A stretch of DNA of 64,000 bases. Origin: Pantoea sp. Eser (lineage in GTDB: Bacteria > Pseudomonadota > Gammaproteobacteria > Enterobacterales > Enterobacteriaceae). The stretch spans positions 388,859-452,858 of the forward strand of contig SZZY01000002.1 in NCBI GenBank assembly GCA_009830035.1, in the 5' to 3' direction. The notes under the pieces are model-generated. The model had not been told where the DNA came from. It saw only the letters and a program-made list of their open reading frames with translations, and did no database searches. The position numbers and the translations under genes are program-made. Below, in pieces: positions 1-10,117 of the stretch; position 1 is the stretch's first letter, and each line of letters starts with the position of its first letter.

Positions 1-1711
1 CAAAAGCGGCCCCAAGCGTAGCAATCCCTTCAGTCAGGCGTCCGATGTAAAATTCAACCGGATCGTCAAATCCCTTCATCATTTTACGGATCTGCTGCTG
101 CAGTTCCGGCGTCTGCTGATCAAATTCCAGCAGCGCTTTAGGGTGGACGCCGATCATGCGATTAATGACAAATTCCAGTCGCGCCAGGCCAACGCCGTCA
201 TTCGGCAAACAGGCAAAGTCAAAGGCGCGGTCCGGGTTGCCAACGTTCATCATGATTTTTAGCGGCAGCGTCGACAGTGAATCAACCTGCGAACTGGTGA
301 CGTCAAAATCGAGCAACTGATCGTAGACATAACCGGTATCGCCTTCGGCACAGGAGACCGTGACCTGATGGCCCTCTTTCAGACGATCGGTGGCATCGCC
401 ACAGCCGACCACTGCCGGGATCCCCAGCTCACGCGCAATGATCGCCGCGTGACAGGTACGGCCGCCACGGTTGGTAACAATCGCCGAAGCCTTTTTCATG
501 ATCGGTTCCCAGTCCGGGTCGGTCATGTCAGTCACCAGCACATCGCCTTTTTCGATACGGTTCATTTCGCTGATGTCGTGAATCACCTTCACTTCACCCG
601 CGCCGATACGATGACCGATTGCGCGGCCTTCGACGACGACACTGCCCTGACCCTGCAGCGTGTAACGCTCCATTACCTGACCGTTTGAACGGACGGTCTC
701 AGGACGCGCCTGCACGATAAACAGCTTGCTGGTGTGACCATCTTTGGCCCATTCGATATCCATCGGACGCTTATAGTGCTGTTCAATCAGCACCGCCTGC
801 TGCGCCAGTGCCTGCACTTCGTCATCAGAGAGACAGAAGCGATCGCGCTCTGCCTCAGGTACATCTTCAATACGCACCTGTTCGCCATGCTCCAGTGAAT
901 CGGCATAGACCATGCGAACTTTTTTCGATCCCATATTGCGGCGCACAATCGACGGACGACCAGCCGCCAGCGTCGGTTTGTGCACATAGAACTCATCGGG
1001 GTTAACCGCGCCCTGCACCACCATCTCACCCAGGCCCAGCGCCGCAGTGATAAACACCACCTGGTCAAAGCCGGATTCAGTATCGATAGTGAACATCACG
1101 CCGGAAGCAGCAAGATCGGAACGGACCATGCGCTGAACGCCCGCTGACAGCGCCACGCCACGGTGGCCATAGCCCTGATGCACGCGGTACGAGATAGCAC
1201 GGTCGTTAAACAGCGAGGCATACACATGCTTCACCGCCACCATTACCGCTTCAATGCCCTGCACGTTGAGGAAAGTTTCCTGCTGACCGGCAAAAGAGGC
1301 ATCGGGCATATCTTCAGCGGTCGCCGATGAGCGAACCGCAAAGGACGCGTCGGCATCATCAGCCGAAAGCTGCTGGTAGGCTTCCAGGATCGCCGTTTCA
1401 AGTTCAGGCAGGAACGGCGTTTCGACAATACACTGACGAATTTGCTTACCGGCTTTCGCCAGCGCATCAACATCATCAATATCAGTGCTATCCAGTAATG
1501 CATAAATGCGCTGGTTCAGTCCGCTTTGATCGAGAAACAGGTTAAAGGCGTACGACGTAGTCGCAAAACCATTAGGGACCGAGACCCCGAGCGACGACAG
1601 ATTAGTAATCATTTCACCCAGAGAGGCATTTTTGCCCCCCACCCGATCGACATCATGCATGCCAAGCTGGTTATACCAGAGCACTAGCGGCTGTTCGCCT
1701 TTATTGGACAT
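1..1711 (-). CDS. ppsA: Phosphoenolpyruvate synthase, partial (3' end outside window)
   Basis: The reverse strand reads without interruption from the ATG at 1711 to the window edge, giving 570 codons of a protein usually about 790 residues long. It begins [20 protein letters not shown] and carries the PEP-utiliser region with the phosphohistidine motif [18 protein letters not shown] (about residues 415-432). PpsA makes PEP from pyruvate and ATP (giving AMP and Pi) in the cytoplasm and is needed for gluconeogenesis from three-carbon acids. It is divergent from ppsR, which encodes its regulator, the classic arrangement. The leader holds a 20-bp tandem duplication and a Cra-like site. No lesion was seen in the visible part. 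Confidence 0.97.
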   Translation of the reverse strand, partial: MSNKGEQPLVLWYNQLGMHDVDRVGGKNASLGEMITNLSSLGVSVPNGFATTSYAFNLFLDQSGLNQRIYALLDSTDIDDVDALAKAGKQIRQCIVETPFLPELETAILEAYQQLSADDADASFAVRSSATAEDMPDASFAGQQETFLNVQGIEAVMVAVKHVYASLFNDRAISYRVHQGYGHRGVALSAGVQRMVRSDLAASGVMFTIDTESGFDQVVFITAALGLGEMVVQGAVNPDEFYVHKPTLAAGRPSIVRRNMGSKKVRMVYADSLEHGEQVRIEDVPEAERDRFCLSDDEVQALAQQAVLIEQHYKRPMDIEWAKDGHTSKLFIVQARPETVRSNGQVMERYTLQGQGSVVVEGRAIGHRIGAGEVKVIHDISEMNRIEKGDVLVTDMTDPDWEPIMKKASAIVTNRGGRTCHAAIIARELGIPAVVGCGDATDRLKEGHQVTVSCAEGDTGYVYDQLLDFDVTSSQVDSLSTLPLKIMMNVGNPDRAFDFACLPNDGVGLARLEFVINRMIGVHPKALLEFDQQTPELQQQIRKMMKGFDDPVEFYIGRLTEGIATLGAAF

Positions 1712-1723
1712 TGAGCTATCCTT

Positions 1724-1763
1724 TATCAATGAATGGGCACATGTATCAATGAATGGGCACATG
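1724..1763. repeat. Perfect 20-bp tandem duplication in the ppsA 5' leader
   Basis: The unit TATCAATGAATGGGCACATG occurs twice head to tail (1724-1743 and 1744-1763) just upstream of the ppsA start codon. The copies are identical, which suggests a recent slip or duplication. It lengthens the untranslated leader and repeats any site in it, but does not touch the reading frame. Confidence 0.95.
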
Positions 1764-1821
1764 GAATATTCTGCAATCAACCCATTCAGCCTAGCATAAG
1801 CCCTTGGCAATGACGATCTGT

Positions 1822-1833
1822 TGAATCGTTAAA
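1822..1833. promoter_or_regulatory. Putative Cra (FruR) operator of ppsA
   Basis: TGAATCGTTAAA fits the core Cra consensus (TGAAWCSNTHHW). It lies about 110 bp upstream of the ppsA start codon. Cra activates ppsA in E. coli, so the position makes sense. Matched by eye only; no weight matrix was run. Confidence 0.5.
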
Positions 1834-2169
1834 GCAGATTATCGGTAACAGATTCGGAATTGTGCAAGCCAGAATAATCCGTTGCGCAAGCGGTTTATTT
1901 TTCGCTAACTGACTGATGCAAAAGTAAATGGCACCTTTTCAGTCACTTAATAATTGTTTTGTGTTACGCAACAAGCAGGATGACTATTTATGACGCTAGA
2001 TAGCGTGACAGCAAAATTATGCGGAATGAAACACGCTTTCATTTTTACTGGTGTGCTGAAATAGGGCGTTAATAATGCAACTAAAAGATTCATAACCGAG
2101 AAATATGGATTATTTATTTTATCTCGTGGCGTATTCTGACCGCTCATTCTTTGCAGAGGCCGCCCCGTC

Positions 2170-2997
2170 ATGACGACTGACAGAAGCGTTTTCTATATTT
2201 CCGATGGTACTGCTATCACCGCCGAAGTGCTGGGCCATGCGGTGCTGTCACAGTTTCCGGTCAATATCACCAGCCTGACGCTGCCGTTTGTTGAAAATGT
2301 TCAGCGGGCGCAGGCGGTCAAAGCGCAGATCAACGCCCTTTACCAGCAGAGCGGCGTGCGGCCGCTGGTGTTCTTCTCTATTGTCACGCCGGAAGTGCGC
2401 GACATCATTGTTCAGAGTGAAGGCTTTTGTCAGGACATCGTTCAGGCGCTGGTGGCCCCGCTGCAGCAGGAGCTGGGGTTATCGCCGGCGACGGTGGCTC
2501 ACCGCACCCACGGTCTGGATGCCAGCAACCTCGGTAAATATGATGCGCGTATCGCCGCGATTGATTACACCCTGGCGCATGATGACGGCATTTCGCTGCG
2601 CGGTCTGGAAGACGCTCAGGTGATTCTGTTGGGCGTGTCGCGCTGCGGCAAAACGCCCACCAGCCTCTATCTGGCGATGCAGTTTGGTATCCGCGCCGCC
2701 AACTACCCTTTTATCGCTGATGATATGGATAACCTTAAACTGCCGCCCGCGCTGCGCGCGCATCAGCATAAACTGTTCGGACTGACTATCGATCCGGAAC
2801 GGCTGGCCGCCATTCGCCAAGAGCGGGCGGAAAACACCCGTTACGCCTCAATGCGCCAGTGCCGGCTGGAAGTGGGAGAAGTGGAAGCGCTGTTCGGAAC
2901 CCATCAGATCCGCTATCTCAACAGCACCAACTACTCGGTCGAGGAGATCGCCACCAAAATTCTCGACATTATGGGCCTGACCCGACGCATGTACTAA
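2170..2997 (+). CDS. ppsR: PEP synthase regulatory protein (kinase/pyrophosphorylase, DUF299)
   Basis: A 275-residue protein, full length for the family. PpsR inactivates PEP synthase by ADP-dependent phosphorylation of a threonine next to the catalytic histidine, and reactivates it by Pi-dependent dephosphorylation. The P-loop-like segment [15 protein letters not shown] sits at about residues 153-167, as in E. coli YdiA. The start codon follows a GAGG-containing stretch. It is divergent from ppsA, its only known substrate. No lesion seen. Confidence 0.96.
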   Translation: MTTDRSVFYISDGTAITAEVLGHAVLSQFPVNITSLTLPFVENVQRAQAVKAQINALYQQSGVRPLVFFSIVTPEVRDIIVQSEGFCQDIVQALVAPLQQELGLSPATVAHRTHGLDASNLGKYDARIAAIDYTLAHDDGISLRGLEDAQVILLGVSRCGKTPTSLYLAMQFGIRAANYPFIADDMDNLKLPPALRAHQHKLFGLTIDPERLAAIRQERAENTRYASMRQCRLEVGEVEALFGTHQIRYLNSTNYSVEEIATKILDIMGLTRRMY

Positions 2998-3149
2998 GCG
3001 GCTCTCCGCGGTCGCGATGTAAAGCGTCACTGCCGTCGGTTTTGATTTCATTATTAATTCCCGGGTTGAATTCGCAGGCTAATGGTTTATGGTGATCACC
3101 ATCACTTACCGGTATTTCACCGTTGCGAAGAATCGTTTCCGAGAAAATC

Positions 3150-4200
3150 ATGAACAAAACCGACGAACGGCGTACCGCGCGCATTGGCAACCTGATTACG
3201 CTTGCCAGCCTTGCGGCCGGACATCCTGTCTCTGACGCCATTGCTGATAACGTCACGGCGGCCCGCCAGCGTATTGCCCGTATCTTAACCGGTGAAGATC
3301 CGCGTCTGCTGGTGATTATCGTCCCCTGCTCACTGCACGACCCGAAAGCGGCGCTGGAGTATGCCGAACGCCTGAATGCCCTGCGCGTCCGTTATCAGGA
3401 TCGGCTGGAGATCGTGATGCGCGCTTACTTTGAGAAGCCGCGTACCGTTGTGGGCTGGAAAGGCCTGATCTCCGATCCCGATTCTGGATGGCAGCTATGA
3501 TGTGAACCGCGGGATTGTCATTGCTCGTCAGTTGCTGATCGATATCAACGCCCTTGGCTTACCGACTGCGACCGAGTTTCTCGATATGGTGATCGGGCAG
3601 TTTATTGCCGACCTTATCAGCTGGGGCGCAATTGGTGCCAGTACCACCGAAAGTCAGATCCACCGTGAAATGGCTTCTGCACTCTCCCGTCCGGTCGGCT
3701 TTAAAAATGGCACCGACGGCAATGTGCGCATTGCGGTGGATGCGATTCGTGCCGCCCGCGCCAGCCATATGTTCCTGTCGCCGGATAAGCTCGGTCAGAT
3801 GACCATCTATCAGACCAGCGGCAACCCGCATGGCCATGTGATCCTGGCGGTGGCAAGAAGCCTAACTATCATGCCAGCGATGTGGCAGACGCGGCGGCCA
3901 GCTTGACCGAGTTTAACTTGCCGCAACAGCTGGTGATTGACTTCAACCACGGCAACTGCCTGAAGCAGCATCGCCGCCGGCTTGATGTGGCGGCCGATGT
4001 GACGCAGCAGATCGTAGCCGGATCGCGCGCGGTCGCCGGCGGATGATTGAGAGCTTCCTTTAAGTAAGAGGGCAATCAAAAAGTGGTCGGCGGTGAACCG
4101 CTGGTTTATGGCCAGTCGATTACCGATCCCTGCCTCGGCTGGCAGGACTAGTGAAGCGGTGCTTGCCCTGCTCGCCGAGGCAGTCTGCTGCCGTTTCTGA
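3150..4200 (+). pseudogene. aroH: DAHP synthase, Trp-sensitive type, broken by several frameshifts
   Basis: Pieces of a DAHP synthase lie in order across three frames: [20 protein letters not shown] at 3150, then DVNRGIVIARQLLIDINALG, then NLPQQLVIDFNHGNCLKQH. AroH joins PEP and erythrose-4-phosphate in the first step of aromatic synthesis. Visible lesions are a one-base insertion near 3483, a one-base loss near 3848, a loss near 4040 (GTCGCCGGCGGATGA), further changes near 4060, and an insertion near 4149. At least four frame changes in 1 kb rule out function and make a single sequencing error unlikely. The cell would need another DAHP synthase (aroF or aroG) elsewhere. The normal ppsR-aroH neighbourhood is kept. 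Confidence 0.93.
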
Positions 4201-4201
4201 G

Positions 4202-5653
4202 TTAGCTGGAGCAGCTCACCTCTAAGGTTTTGCCCCAGTCTGGTGGCCGTTGACGATATTCAGCGGCCGTCTGATCGCTGAAAGGTTGCTGCAGCGCCTG
4301 GTGCAATCGCGCCAGCGCGCCCTGCTCTCCTCGCTCTGCCTCGTCAATCGCCTGCTGCGCCAGATAGTTACGCAACACCACTGCCGGATTCGATGATTTC
4401 ATCACTGCCTGACGGCTGTCATCACTGGCCTCTTCCTGCAATAACCGCGCACGATAGCGCTGGTACCAGCGATCAAAGGTTTCACGATCGATAAACTCAT
4501 CGCGCAGCGGTGAACGGGTTTCAGCCTGCTGCGTCTCACTTAACAAGCGGAAGGTCAGCGTGTAATCGCTGTGCTCTTTGGTCATCAGCGCCAGCAGTTC
4601 GGTCAGAATCTCGTTGTCGCCGCTCTCCGCCGTCAGCAAACCAAGCTTAGCCCGCATCCGTTCGCCCCAGACCCGCATCAGTTCCGGTTCGTAAACGCTC
4701 AGCGCCTGCTTCAGTTGCTCAGTGGTCATCAGCCCGGACAGCGCATGCGCCAGCCGGTTGAGGTTCCACAAGCCGATCATCGGCTGGTTTTCGAAGCTGT
4801 AGCGCCCCTGATGGTCGCTGTGATTGCAGATGTAATCGGGCTGGTAGTCATCAAAGAAACCGAACGGGCCATAATCGATGGTCAGACCAAGAATCGACAT
4901 GTTGTCAGTATTCATCACGCCATGGGCGAAACCGACGCTCTGCCACAGCGCGATCAGCCGTGCCGTGCGCAGGACCACGTCGGTAAACCACAGCTGATAG
5001 CGTTCAGCTTCGTCTCCCAGCTGAGGCCAGCGGTGGCGGATCGCATAATCAGCCAGTTGCTGCACCTTATCCTGCTGCTGACTGTAAAAGAAATGTTCGA
5101 AGTGGCCGAAGCGCAGATGGCTCGGCGAAATCCGCATCAGCATGGCGCCACGTTCCGGCGTTTCACGATAGACCGGCTCATCGCCAATCGATAACGTCAG
5201 CGCCCGGGTAGTTGGAATGCCCAGATGATGCAGCGCCTCTGAGGCCAGAAATTCGCGCACGCTGGAACGGATCACTGCACGACCGTCCCCTATCCGTGAA
5301 TAGGGCGTCAGACCTGCGCCTTTCAGATGCCAGTCAAGCTTACTGCCATCTTCCAGCCGCTGTTCGCCCAGCAGAATACCGCGCCCGTCGCCCAGTTGCC
5401 CGGCCCAGACGCCAAACTGGTGGCCGCTGTAAACCTGCGCCAGCGGTTGCATGCCGGGTAATAAGGCCGCGCCGTGCCAGACATCATGACCGTCATCGGT
5501 AAACAGCGCCTCATCCAGCCCCATTGAAGCGGCCAGTGGTGCGTTATGGTAGAGCAGGCGTCCGCCTGCCAACGGCGTGGGGGTAAGCGCGGTGTAACAC
5601 CCTGTCAGTTCGCGAAACCAGGTGTTGTCAAAGGTAACCTTGCCAGTGGACAT
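4202..5653 (-). CDS. selO: Protein adenylyltransferase SelO (YdiU family)
   Basis: A 483-residue protein, close to the E. coli length of 478. SelO has a kinase-like fold with reversed nucleotide orientation and attaches AMP to proteins, linked to redox stress. Family hallmarks visible are [38 protein letters not shown] and [20 protein letters not shown]. The C-terminus keeps the conserved cysteine (EVSCSS). I chose the ATG at 5653 because GGGAG sits six bases upstream and the protein then starts [16 protein letters not shown] like its relatives; an upstream ATG in the open frame would add 47 residues with no similarity. Intact. Confidence 0.94.
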   Translation of the reverse strand: MSTGKVTFDNTWFRELTGCYTALTPTPLAGGRLLYHNAPLAASMGLDEALFTDDGHDVWHGAALLPGMQPLAQVYSGHQFGVWAGQLGDGRGILLGEQRLEDGSKLDWHLKGAGLTPYSRIGDGRAVIRSSVREFLASEALHHLGIPTTRALTLSIGDEPVYRETPERGAMLMRISPSHLRFGHFEHFFYSQQQDKVQQLADYAIRHRWPQLGDEAERYQLWFTDVVLRTARLIALWQSVGFAHGVMNTDNMSILGLTIDYGPFGFFDDYQPDYICNHSDHQGRYSFENQPMIGLWNLNRLAHALSGLMTTEQLKQALSVYEPELMRVWGERMRAKLGLLTAESGDNEILTELLALMTKEHSDYTLTFRLLSETQQAETRSPLRDEFIDRETFDRWYQRYRARLLQEEASDDSRQAVMKSSNPAVVLRNYLAQQAIDEAERGEQGALARLHQALQQPFSDQTAAEYRQRPPDWGKTLEVSCSS

Positions 5654-5724
5654 TGTTTCTCCCATGCGACGCTCAGCGATACGTCGTTCAGCTAAAACCT
5701 TCAGTGTAACGCTGATATCAGGGA

Positions 5725-6485
5725 TTAAACAGGCCGCATCAGCCCGGATGCAATTGAGGATGGCACGCGGTTGTCGGCGCAGATCAGCGAGCACAGCGCA
5801 TCTGATTTCACCACCGGGAACAGCGCGCCCTGCAAATGCGCGCCGCTAAGCTGAAGCGCTTTGTTCAGCAGTCGTTCATCGTCGATACCACAAATAATGA
5901 TTTGATCGCGATGGGAACGGAAGTTATCGATAATGCTTTGTACAAACGGCACGAAAGAGACGCGTTTGGCCAGCGAATGAATAAATCCTTTATCGAGACT
6001 GATACAGCTAAATAAATTATCGTAGACCGCATTGGCGGGCGATTTGCCGGCACCAAAATGCGAAAGCGATAAATTAAATTCAGCCTGCAGGCTCTGTAGC
6101 AATGGATTATTTATGCCCTGCCTGAGTTGCGGAAACGTTTCAGTGAAATCCAGCAGCACATACGGCAGCTGTTTTATTTTACGCATCAGCAATTCACTTT
6201 CCAGCAGAGTGCGCGCCATTCCCTCATCAATACGAATTAAGGCCGAAACCGTATTGGTTTCAAACAGCGCACGATACTGCTCCAGTAATCCAATCTTACT
6301 CTGTAACAGGCGCAACTGCTGCGATTCGTCCAGCTGCGGCAACAGCAGGTCCTGCGGCAGGGTGATAGGTGCACTTTCATGCACAAACTGGGTACCAGCT
6401 CGACAGCGGTCAGCCGCCCCTCAACATCGCAGGCAGGATAGAACCAAATTTCCGACTGATAGTCGGCCGATAAGTGAATTTTCAT
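5725..6485 (-). pseudogene. ydiV: Degenerate EAL-domain anti-FlhDC factor, frameshifted
   Basis: The N-terminus (MKIHLSADYQSEIWFYPACD, from 6485) and the rest (HESAPITLPQDLLLPQLD onward, to 5725) are in different frames. One missing base near 6393 joins VELV to the next block (expected VELVTQFVHESAP). Together they match YdiV/RflP, an EAL-fold protein without cyclic-di-GMP activity that binds FlhD and delivers it to ClpXP, so repressing flagella. The EAL catalytic residues are absent, as is normal for this family. Its position between selO and nlpC matches E. coli. A downstream ATG would allow a 219-residue fragment lacking the first strand, so residual product is possible. Confidence 0.8.
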
Positions 6486-6779
6486 TTCTACTGCCAGAAT
6501 ATGCGGCGATGGTTATATCCTATATGAATGAATACACGCAGGCAATAGGACCAAATCATTGAAGAGATCGACTTAATTAGCTTTCCATCGCCGTTTGACG
6601 CCTGACAATCTCGCTTAAGCCAAATAGAGCTAATAAAACCCCAGTTATTAGTGGAATTAAAACACTGGTTATTATGATTAATAAAATCCCGGCGGGATAA
6701 GTAACATCTAAAATAAAACTTTTATTCGCGGGTCAGAGTCTGATTTAAATTGGACTTAAGTCGGGGTCTGGGCGCACGG

Positions 6780-7238
6780 TTAAATGCGCCGCGCCTGCCA
6801 GAACAATTTACGCCAGTAGACATTATCCAGCGATGACCGGATCACGCCCTGGCTGGTCGAAGCATGGATAAAGGCGTTGTCGGTGTCGTAAATCCCAACG
6901 TGTAAGCCATTTTCTCCGCGGCCGGTTTTAAAAAATACCAAATCACCCGGCAGCAGATAGTCCTTACTGATTCGCGTACCAATATCGCTCTGCGCCGCAG
7001 TGGTGCGCGGTAATTGCAGTGCGAACTTGTCGCGAAAGGTGAGATAAACAAAGCCGGAGCAATCGACGCCGTTGCGGCTCATGCCACCATAGCGATAAGG
7101 CGTACCACGCCAGTTGCCAAGCTGATCGTTCAACTGGGCAATCACGGTGATCGAATCGGAAAGACGGCCGTTAATGGGCGGCGCATGATGACTGCAGCCC
7201 GTCAGTAACAGAACCCAAAGCAGCAAATCCGGGCGCAT
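6780..7238 (-). CDS. nlpC: NlpC/P60 lipoprotein, predicted gamma-D-Glu-meso-DAP endopeptidase
   Basis: A 152-residue protein that starts with a short signal ending in the lipobox LLTGC, so it is predicted to be a lipoprotein. The NlpC/P60 papain-like domain shows the catalytic cysteine in GVDCSGFVYLTFRD, the first histidine in GLHVGIYDTDNAFIHAS and a second downstream. Such enzymes cut the peptide stem of peptidoglycan in the periplasm. E. coli NlpC has 154 residues and the same neighbour (btuD upstream on the same strand). Intact, although the btu genes next to it are decaying. Confidence 0.93.
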   Translation of the reverse strand: MRPDLLLWVLLLTGCSHHAPPINGRLSDSITVIAQLNDQLGNWRGTPYRYGGMSRNGVDCSGFVYLTFRDKFALQLPRTTAAQSDIGTRISKDYLLPGDLVFFKTGRGENGLHVGIYDTDNAFIHASTSQGVIRSSLDNVYWRKLFWQARRI

Positions 7239-7306
7239 CGCTAAATGTCCTTATCAGAAGTTACGACCGGCTTAATGTAGCGGGAAAGCGCGCCGGGTGG
7301 CAAGTG

Positions 7307-8086
<780 letters not shown>

Positions 8087-8632
8087 TTATTTTGCCAGCG
8101 CCTGCTTAATGGTTTCCAGAATGATCGGATCTTCCGGCGTCATGTCAGGAGCAAAACGCTGAATAATCGTGCCGTCCCGGCCAATCAGGAATTTTTCGAA
8201 GTTCCACAGGATATCCCCTGGCGCTTTCGGGCCGCGGCCTTTGCTCACCTGGCGCTCATAAAAACCGCTGCCTTCCGGACGCACGGCGTCAGGTCGTGCC
8301 GCCACCAGCTGGGTATAGAGCGGATGGCGTTGATCGCCATTGACCTCGGTTTTTTCAAATATCGGGAAGGTCACGCCGTAAGTGGTGCTGCAGAAGGTTT
8401 TAATTTCCTCACTTCTGCCGGGCTCCTGCTCAAGAAACTGATTGCAGGGAAAGCCCAGCACGCTGAAGCCCTGATCCTGCTAGGCTTTTTGCAGATTCTC
8501 CAGCTCTACATATTGCGGCGTCAGACCGCATTTAGAGGCGACGTTGACCACCAGCAGTAGCTTGCCCTGCCAATGTGACAGCGTGGTTTTTTCCCCATCA
8601 AGCGTAACCAGTTCAGTTTGATAAATGCTCAT
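8087..8632 (-). pseudogene. btuE: Thioredoxin/glutathione peroxidase BtuE with one amber codon
   Basis: The frame from ATG 8632 to 8087 is continuous except for a TAG at 8480-8482. Upstream reads MSIYQTELVTLDGEKTTLSH and SKCGLTPQY (peroxidatic cysteine). Downstream reads LGFPCNQFLEQEPG through WNFEKFLIGRD. E. coli BtuE has Trp at the stop position (QKAWVDRGF), so TGG to TAG is the likely change. BtuE reduces peroxides using thioredoxin or glutathione and sits in the btuCED operon although it is not needed for B12 uptake. With no other lesion, an amber suppressor would restore it; otherwise only about 50 residues are made. Confidence 0.9.
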
Positions 8633-8671
8633 TCTGGATTCCTATCGTGGATGTTAAATAACCAGCCGAGG

Positions 8672-9648
8672 CTAGCGTGAAGATTTCACCAGTAATGCAA
8701 TAAACAACGGAGCACCGAGCGTCGCGGTCACCACACCAATCGGTAATTTAGCTGCGGTCAGCGCCAGGCGGGCAACAATGTCGGCACCCAGCAGCACACT
8801 GGCACCAGCCAGCGCGGACGCCGGCAGCAGATAACGGTGATCGCTGATGCCGCTCAGGCGCAGCAGATGTGGGATCACCAGCCCGACAAAGCCGATGGCC
8901 CCGGCCATGGCGACGCTAACGCCCACCAGCCAGCCCATCGCCAGCATCAGAAGATTGCGCCAGTAGAACAGCGACAGGCCTAGCTGGCGTGCCGAGGTCT
9001 CGCCCAGTGCCAGTAAATTCAGTACCCGGCCGCTGCCGTTCAGCGCCAGCATCACCGGCAACAAGGTCAGCATCATCCAGCCGTAGCGCCAGTCAATACA
9101 ACTGAAGCCGCCCGTCATCCAGTACATCAGCTGACGTAAATCGAGACTGGTGCTGAAGTAGACCGCCCAAGTCATGATGGCGCTGCAGATGATGCCCAGC
9201 GCAACGCCGGTCAGCAGCAGCCGAGCCGGGTCACGGAGAACTGGCGATGGGCGAAATGCAACAGGATCAGCGCGCCGGCCATCGCCGCCAAGCTCAGGCT
9301 CCACAATGAGCCGTTGCCGAGCAGTACCCCGAGCACCAGCCCTATCCCGGCACCATTCGAGACGCCAAGCAGTCCCGGCTCGGCCAGGGGATTGGTAAAC
9401 AGCGACTGCATCACCACGCCGCAGATTGCCAATGAGGCCCCCACCAGCATCACGGCCAGGCTGCGCGGCAGCCGCAGCTGCCAGACAAACAGCCTGCTGC
9501 TGTCATTGAGCCAGTGTGACGGCGCAATCCAGCTGTCGCCGGCGCACAGGCTGACAATCAATAGCGCAAGCAGCGCACTAGCCAGCCCCGCCAGCCATTT
9601 CTGGCTACGGCGATCGGCCTGGTAAGCAAGCTGGTCTAGCAGAGACAT
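8672..9648 (-). pseudogene. btuC: Vitamin B12 ABC permease BtuC, frameshifted
   Basis: The first half starts at ATG 9648 ([20 protein letters not shown]) and runs through several membrane spans to FSVTRLGCC then stop. The second half ([20 protein letters not shown] onward) is in another frame and ends normally at 8672 with [15 protein letters not shown]. The break is a single-base shift near 9232, within an RLLLTG segment. BtuC is the membrane channel of the BtuCDF importer, normally 10 helices. A split between helices would not give a working permease. It follows ihfA on the same strand, as in E. coli. Confidence 0.92.
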
Positions 9649-9771
9649 AAGCAGGATTAGCTGAGAAAACAGAGATTTGATTGTAGAGGGATTGCAGAAA
9701 AAAGAAAGGCTGCTGGTGATGCGCACCGGCGCGGTTGCCGGGAAGCGTGAGGCCGGGAAATGGCTGAAATG

Positions 9772-9798
9772 AAAAAAGGCCGCGCAAGCGGCCTTTTT
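9772..9798 (-). terminator. Rho-independent terminator after ihfA
   Basis: On the minus strand an AAAGGCCGC / GCGGCCTTT stem with a four-base loop is followed by a T run. It lies 13 bp after the ihfA stop and separates the pheMST-ihfA unit from btuC. Confidence 0.9.
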
Positions 9799-9810
9799 GA
9801 AACGCTGGAA

Positions 9811-10113
9811 TCAGTCAGTCTCTTTGAGTGTAACGTTCTCTACGCGGCTTTTCAGCTTCTGCCCTGGGCGGAAGGTCACTACGCGACGCGCAGTAATCGG
9901 AATATCTTCCCCCGTTTTCGGGTTTCTGCCAGGACGCTGGTTTTTGTCGCGCAGGTCGAAATTGCCAAACCCAGACAGTTTTACCTGTTCTCCATTTTCC
10001 AAAGCGCGGCGTACCTCTTCGAAAAACAGCTCCACTAACTCTTTTGCATCGCGTTTGCTCAGCCCGAGTTTCTCAAACAGGTACTCTGACATTTCAGCTT
10101 TTGTAAGCGCCAT
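9811..10113 (-). CDS. ihfA: Integration host factor alpha subunit
   Basis: A 100-residue DNA-bending protein, near the E. coli length of 99, with the typical start [18 protein letters not shown] and the DNA-binding arm [20 protein letters not shown]. It forms a heterodimer with IhfB and supports sigma-54 promoters, recombination and nucleoid structure. It begins 4 bp after pheT stops, so it is read from the pheMST transcript. Two sigma-54 promoters elsewhere in the window (astC, nasF) are of a class that often needs IHF. Intact. Confidence 0.97.
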   Translation of the reverse strand: MALTKAEMSEYLFEKLGLSKRDAKELVELFFEEVRRALENGEQVKLSGFGNFDLRDKNQRPGRNPKTGEDIPITARRVVTFRPGQKLKSRVENVTLKETD

Positions 10114-10117
10114 AGGT

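Noticed and set aside
1947..2171. 74-codon minus-strand ORF in the ppsA-ppsR spacer
   Set aside because: No similarity or ribosome site; it occupies the divergent promoter region.
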